From contig JASHTX010000090.1 in NCBI GenBank assembly GCA_030040335.1, forward strand, positions 1 to 5,247: a stretch of 5,247 nt of DNA. Reading direction: 5' to 3'. The notes beneath the pieces were generated by a model that was given only the letters and a program-made list of their open reading frames with translations, was not told the origin of the DNA and ran no database searches. Shown piece by piece: positions 3,978 to 5,247 of this stretch. The translations under genes were made by a program, and so were the position numbers. The first letter of the stretch is position 1, and every line of letters starts with the position of its first letter. The stretch is from Microcaldota archaeon (lineage in GTDB: Archaea; Micrarchaeota; Micrarchaeia; Micrarchaeales; CABMGC01).

Positions 3978-5247
3978 CTACTTGCCCTTAGTCCAGTAAT
4001 CTTTCATCTCGTTTGTGTCCAGATCTTGGAAGAACATTGCGTCTGCCAGCGCCCTGCCCAGCTTGGCGTTCAGGACTATCGGTATGTTTAGATCTACGGC
4101 CTTTCTCCTTATCTGGTAGTCGATCTCGCGCAGGTCGCTGTTAGTAATCACCATCCCTATGCTTCTCTCGTTCATCATCTGGAGCAGCTTCTCGGAATTC
4201 AGCGCGGGGTGGTTGTCCATCGGCGCCTGCTCAAAGGTAACCACGTTTTGCCTTTCCGAGATTCTGTCCGCAGCGTCCTTGAGCGTTGTCTTGTCCTTGT
4301 TACCGTACACGAGGACCGTGTTCTTCGGGATCTTGTTGGGTTGCACGCTCAGCCAGCTTTTTATCAGCGCGCTGCTCAGGCTGTAGCCTAGCGCCGCACT
4401 CTCACCAGTGCTGCGCATCTCGGGCCCGAGGTACGGGTATGCACCTTTCAGCTGTCCCCACGAGAACTGTGCGCTCTTGACCGCGAAGGCTACGTGCCTA
4501 GGCTCATAGAACTCGCTCCAATTGTACTTGCCCATTATGCCCTTGACCGCGTAATCAATTATGTTGATGCCTACAGACTTCGAGGAGAATGGCATTGACC
4601 TGCTCGCCCTGAGGTTCAGCTCTATCACGTGCGGCTCGCCCCTCTCTATAATGAACTGCAGGTTGAATGGTCCTTTGATGCTGAGCTCGTTGACCAGTCT
4701 GAGCGCTATCTCCTTCATCTTATCTGTTGAGCCGCCGTCATGGTATGGCGTTGCTATTGTCGCATCGCCGCTGTGCACTCCTGCTTCTTCTATGTGATAG
4801 AGCGATACACCGATCACGTTCTCACCGTCGCTGGCACAGTCCAGCTCCGCTTCGATGCCGTCTTTTATGAAACTTGACATTATGATAGGGTACTTGGGCG
4901 ATATCCTTGTCGCCGCATCCACATAGTTGAGCAGGTCCTGCTTGTTGTTGGCCACCTTCATCGAGGATCCGCTCAGCACGTAGCTGGGCCTCACCAGCAC
5001 GGGGAAGCCGAATCTCTCTATGAATGCGTTGATGTCATCAACCGATACCGCACTTGCCCAGTTTGCTTGTTTTATGTTCAGGCGCTCGAGCAGTTCCGAG
5101 AAACGGTTACGGTCCTCGGCGAAGTCTATCCCCCTGCTGCCCGTTCCAAAGAGCCTTATTCCCTTCTTTTCCAGTGCCACGGAGAGGTTGTTCCCTATCT
5201 GGCCTGCTGCGAAGACGGCCACGCTATCGAACTTCTCCCTTGCACAG
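3978..5247 (-). CDS. carB: Carbamoyl-phosphate synthase large subunit, C-terminal part (partial at right edge)
   Basis: The visible 422 residues are the C-terminal 40% or so of CarB (usually around 1070). The frame continues through the window edge. A GTG at 5222 is an internal Val, not the start, because homology extends upstream of it. Numbering from the first visible residue, the end of the pre-ATP-grasp domain (AAGQIGNN, FGTGSRGIDFAEDR) comes first. The second ATP-grasp domain follows, with RPSYVLSGSSM at 86-96, HIEEAGVHSGD at 151-161 and ELNLRASRSMPFSSK at 209-223. LGPEMRSTGE is at 273-282. The last 110 residues or so form the MGS-like regulatory domain (MVITNSD, RRKAV, NAKLGRALADAMFF). 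CarB makes carbamoyl phosphate from bicarbonate, glutamine-derived ammonia and two ATP for pyrimidine and arginine synthesis. The second ATP-grasp half phosphorylates carbamate. ELNLR replaces the bacterial EVNPR. It is immediately followed by xpf (1 bp gap). Confidence 0.95.
   Translation of the reverse strand, partial: CAREKFDSVAVFAAGQIGNNLSVALEKKGIRLFGTGSRGIDFAEDRNRFSELLERLNIKQANWASAVSVDDINAFIERFGFPVLVRPSYVLSGSSMKVANNKQDLLNYVDAATRISPKYPIIMSSFIKDGIEAELDCASDGENVIGVSLYHIEEAGVHSGDATIATPYHDGGSTDKMKEIALRLVNELSIKGPFNLQFIIERGEPHVIELNLRASRSMPFSSKSVGINIIDYAVKGIMGKYNWSEFYEPRHVAFAVKSAQFSWGQLKGAYPYLGPEMRSTGESAALGYSLSSALIKSWLSVQPNKIPKNTVLVYGNKDKTTLKDAADRISERQNVVTFEQAPMDNHPALNSEKLLQMMNERSIGMVITNSDLREIDYQIRRKAVDLNIPIVLNAKLGRALADAMFFQDLDTNEMKDYWTKGK

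Noticed and set aside
3384..4797. Plus-strand open frames opposite xpf and carB
   Set aside because: They are antisense shadows of two genes with strong family motifs, with no promoter or ribosome site.
5220..5222. GTG as a start codon of the carB frame
   Set aside because: The frame is open and still CarB-like upstream (CAREKFDS) to the window edge, so the gene is cut by the window and this GTG is an internal Val.
1..5247. CRISPR array, tRNA, rRNA or integrase/transposase gene
   Set aside because: No regularly spaced repeats, no cloverleaf-like gene and no recombinase motifs were seen on either strand.

Overview
The window looks archaeal. The evidence is promoter layout and gene types. A TATA-box-like element lies about 27 bases upstream of several start codons that have no ribosome-binding site, which is the leaderless pattern. 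The window also holds a short XPF-type nuclease with no helicase domain, a creatininase-family amidohydrolase and an archaeal-looking CarB. Ile codons are often ATA and Arg codons often AGG/AGA. A thaumarchaeal (Nitrososphaeria-like) or related lineage fits best. That placement is inferred from gene content and protein style, not from a search.

Layout. (1) Bases 1-150, minus strand: the 5' end of an unrecognised gene running off the left edge, with its own TATA box. (2) Bases 151-286: a divergent control region with a perfect 9+9 bp inverted repeat and a plus-strand TATA box. (3) Bases 287-518: remains of a small winged-helix DNA-binding protein, disrupted by an in-frame TGA at codon 4 and a one-base frameshift near base 449. 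(4) Bases 548-2057: an unrecognised 241-residue protein and a creatininase-family hydrolase, 4 bp apart and probably co-transcribed. (5) Bases 2064-3366: a two-gene AbiE-type toxin-antitoxin cassette (nucleotidyltransferase first, winged-helix antitoxin second) with a palindromic promoter. (6) Bases 3326-5247, minus strand: carB (3' part only) followed 1 bp later by an xpf-like nuclease gene, convergent with the cassette.

The most notable feature is that the last 12 codons or so of xpf occur twice. One copy is the real end of xpf at the right edge of the toxin-antitoxin cassette. The other is an orphan fragment in the same orientation at the left edge, just after the creatininase gene. The two copies encode nearly the same peptide. 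Across the 11 codons from the shared Tyr onward they differ at five positions, all third codon positions. This suggests the cassette entered at the 3' end of xpf, displaced the native tail and supplied a replacement tail from a diverged relative. The antitoxin gene now ends inside the xpf tail in antisense. No integrase or transposase gene is visible in the cassette, so the mechanism is open.

The cassette appears self-contained. A palindrome overlapping the TATA box could bind the antitoxin for autoregulation. The toxin start looks leaderless, while the antitoxin has a strong Shine-Dalgarno sequence and overlaps the toxin gene by 11 bp.
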